A stretch of 6,404 nt of DNA, from positions 1 to 6,404 of the forward strand of contig JAUSKV010000103.1 of NCBI GenBank assembly GCA_030646745.1, written 5' to 3'. Source of the stretch: Sulfurimonas sp. GTDB lineage: Bacteria; Campylobacterota; Campylobacteria; Campylobacterales; Sulfurimonadaceae. Position 1 is the first letter of the stretch. Each line of letters starts with the position of its first letter. Positions 5,649 to 6,404 of this stretch are shown here, one piece after another. The notes under the pieces were generated by a model. It was not told where the DNA came from and searched no databases. It worked only from the letters and a program-made list of their open reading frames with translations. The position numbers were made by a program, and so were the translations under genes.

Positions 5649-5880
5649 TTATATACTTTCCTCTAATAAGAAATTACCGCAATGAGGGCATTTGATATTG
5701 AACTGGTCTATAGGTTTTGTTGCATGATACGACCAATACTCCCATTCTTAATTAAACGATTTTTACGGACACTGCAATAGTTATACTCATGTGATGTTTA
5801 CAATCCCGACAAATTACATTGTTCCCATATCCTATCCCAGATTGAAAAGGAAATTGTATTATTTTGGTTGTTACAAAGTT
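5649..5880 (-). pseudogene. Decayed zinc-ribbon protein gene
   Basis: On the - strand one open segment (5880-5755, stop TAA 5754-5752) encodes a sequence ending in GNNVICRDCKHHMSITIAVSV, with a CxxC knuckle. A second segment in another frame (5747-5649, stop 5651-5649) encodes EWEYWSYHATKPIDQF and then KCPHCGNFLLEESI, with a second CxxC. Together they look like a small protein with two zinc knuckles, whose frame was broken near 5748-5754. No ATG precedes the first knuckle; a TGA at 5883-5881 closes the frame upstream. Cys motifs of this type bind zinc in small nucleic-acid-binding or adaptor proteins; no function can be assigned. This fills much of the otherwise empty interval 5527-5969. Confidence 0.55.
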
Positions 5881-5902
5881 TCAATCGTGTTTTAATATGA
5901 AG

Positions 5903-5942
5903 TTAATTAAAATTAATATACACTTAATAGAATCTTTATAAT
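5903..5942 (+). promoter_or_regulatory. Candidate promoter of the McrB-like gene
   Basis: TATAAT at 5937-5942 is a perfect -10 box, 27 nt before ATG 5970, giving a leader of about 20 nt. No -35 match lies at the expected distance. An inverted repeat TTAATT-AA-AATTAA (5903-5916) just upstream could be an operator or merely AT-rich background. A weak ribosome site AGGGCGG (5954-5960) follows. Confidence 0.4.
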
Positions 5943-5969
5943 ATAAATTAATTAGGGCGGTTTTGAAAA

Positions 5970-6404
5970 ATGAGTGTATTAAATAAAATATTTTATGGTC
6001 CCGCAGGTACAGGTAAAACAAGAGAAGCAATAGCGGAAGCTGTGAGAATTGTTTGCAATAGTGAAAAATTAAACTTGAAGTTTGATTATAACGACAATGT
6101 TGGTGTTCTAAAAAAATTCAAGGCTTTTGCAAAAACATCAAAACTTAGTACGAATGACGAAGGAATTATTAAAAAAATTCAAAATTTATCAAAAACAGTT
6201 GATGAAGTTGTAAATTCATTGAACCATAATGATTTAAAAGAACTTACTGGAGATGGTCAAGATGGAGAAAAAGCTAAAACAATAATTGAAGAATATAGAG
6301 TTTATCCACTTATTGATACGGTTACTTTTCATCCTAGTTATACATATTAAGATTTTGTATAAGGAATAAGTGTTGAAACTACTGATAAAAATCAGATAAT
6401 TTAT
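5970..6404 (+). pseudogene. McrB-like AAA+ GTPase gene, N-terminal part, two in-frame stops
   Basis: From ATG 5970 the frame encodes an AAA+ domain of the McrB type: a Walker A motif GPAGTGKT at residues 10-17 right after the start (KIFYGPAGTGKT), a charged helical insert (~35-110), and then DTVTFHPSYTY (116-126). In McrB proteins this strand continues Y-E-D-F-V-E-G-I. Here the codons are TAT TAA GAT TTT GTA TAA GGA ATA, so both Glu positions are TAA (6348-6350 and 6360-6362). The same frame then stays open to the edge (GISVETTDKNQIIY), matching the family's continuation. The 126-residue product would lack Walker B, the sensor residues and the GTPase signature and could not be an active motor. 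McrB normally drives McrC to cut modified DNA; any McrC partner would lie beyond the window. No DNA-binding domain precedes the AAA+ part. Readthrough or a sequencing error are the alternatives to a pseudogene. Confidence 0.78.

Noticed and set aside
6348..6362. Genome-wide reassignment of TAA to glutamate
   Set aside because: Other genes here (for example at 203, 2208, 5210 and 5526) end sensibly at TAA, and GAA is used freely for Glu, including in the same gene.
1..6404. CRISPR array, tRNA, rRNA or complete insertion sequence
   Set aside because: No regularly spaced repeats, no tRNA-like fold and no transposase-like protein were seen on either strand.

Overview
The window is AT-rich and gene-dense. 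Short intergenic gaps, 4-11 nt overlaps, lysine/isoleucine-rich proteins, a free-standing EAL-CBS-GGDEF protein and two toxin-antitoxin-type modules suggest a Campylobacterota genome (Sulfurimonas/Sulfuricurvum/Arcobacter-like). That assignment is inference from protein style; there is no marker gene here. The content is accessory: conflict, stress and signalling genes, several of them broken.

Left part (1-2157, + strand): the C-terminal end of an unrecognised gene (1-203); a frameshifted, 3'-truncated remnant of a DUF4071-type gene (248-423); an intact MNT-type nucleotidyltransferase, the usual antitoxin of HEPN/MNT systems (451-753); a 32-codon stub where its HEPN partner should be (746-844); and then a full copy of the DUF4071-type gene (844-2157). 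This full copy combines a nucleoside-deoxyribosyltransferase/TIR-like Rossmann domain with a TPR region. The truncated and full copies form a direct repeat around the MNT/HEPN remnant.

Middle (2208-4870, - strand): a two-gene operon with a 4-nt ATGA overlap. The first gene is an EAL-CBS-CBS-GGDEF cyclic-di-GMP protein whose EAL residues are complete and whose GGDEF half carries GGDDF without an I-site. The second is a 302-residue protein I do not recognise, probably working with it. A promoter-like sequence with a perfect inverted repeat between its -35 and -10 lies upstream.

Right part (4935-6404): a type II toxin-antitoxin pair (RelB-like antitoxin, RelE/HigB-like toxin, 11-nt overlap) behind a promoter whose -10 box is bracketed by a perfect 8-bp inverted repeat, a likely autoregulatory operator. 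A 443-bp stretch without an intact gene follows. It holds a long imperfect hairpin resembling a dispersed palindromic repeat (5538-5617) and a decayed zinc-ribbon gene on the - strand (5649-5880). At the right edge is the start of an McrB-like AAA+ GTPase. Its reading frame is interrupted by two TAA codons exactly where the family has Glu in its Y-E-D-F-V-E-G motif, and it then stays open to the window end.

Taken together, this is a small accessory island in which at least four genes are broken (DUF4071-like copy, HEPN, zinc ribbon, McrB) beside intact ones. Three functional themes are present: toxin-antitoxin/immunity (MNT, RelBE, McrB, DUF4071-type), cyclic-di-GMP signalling, and gene decay.
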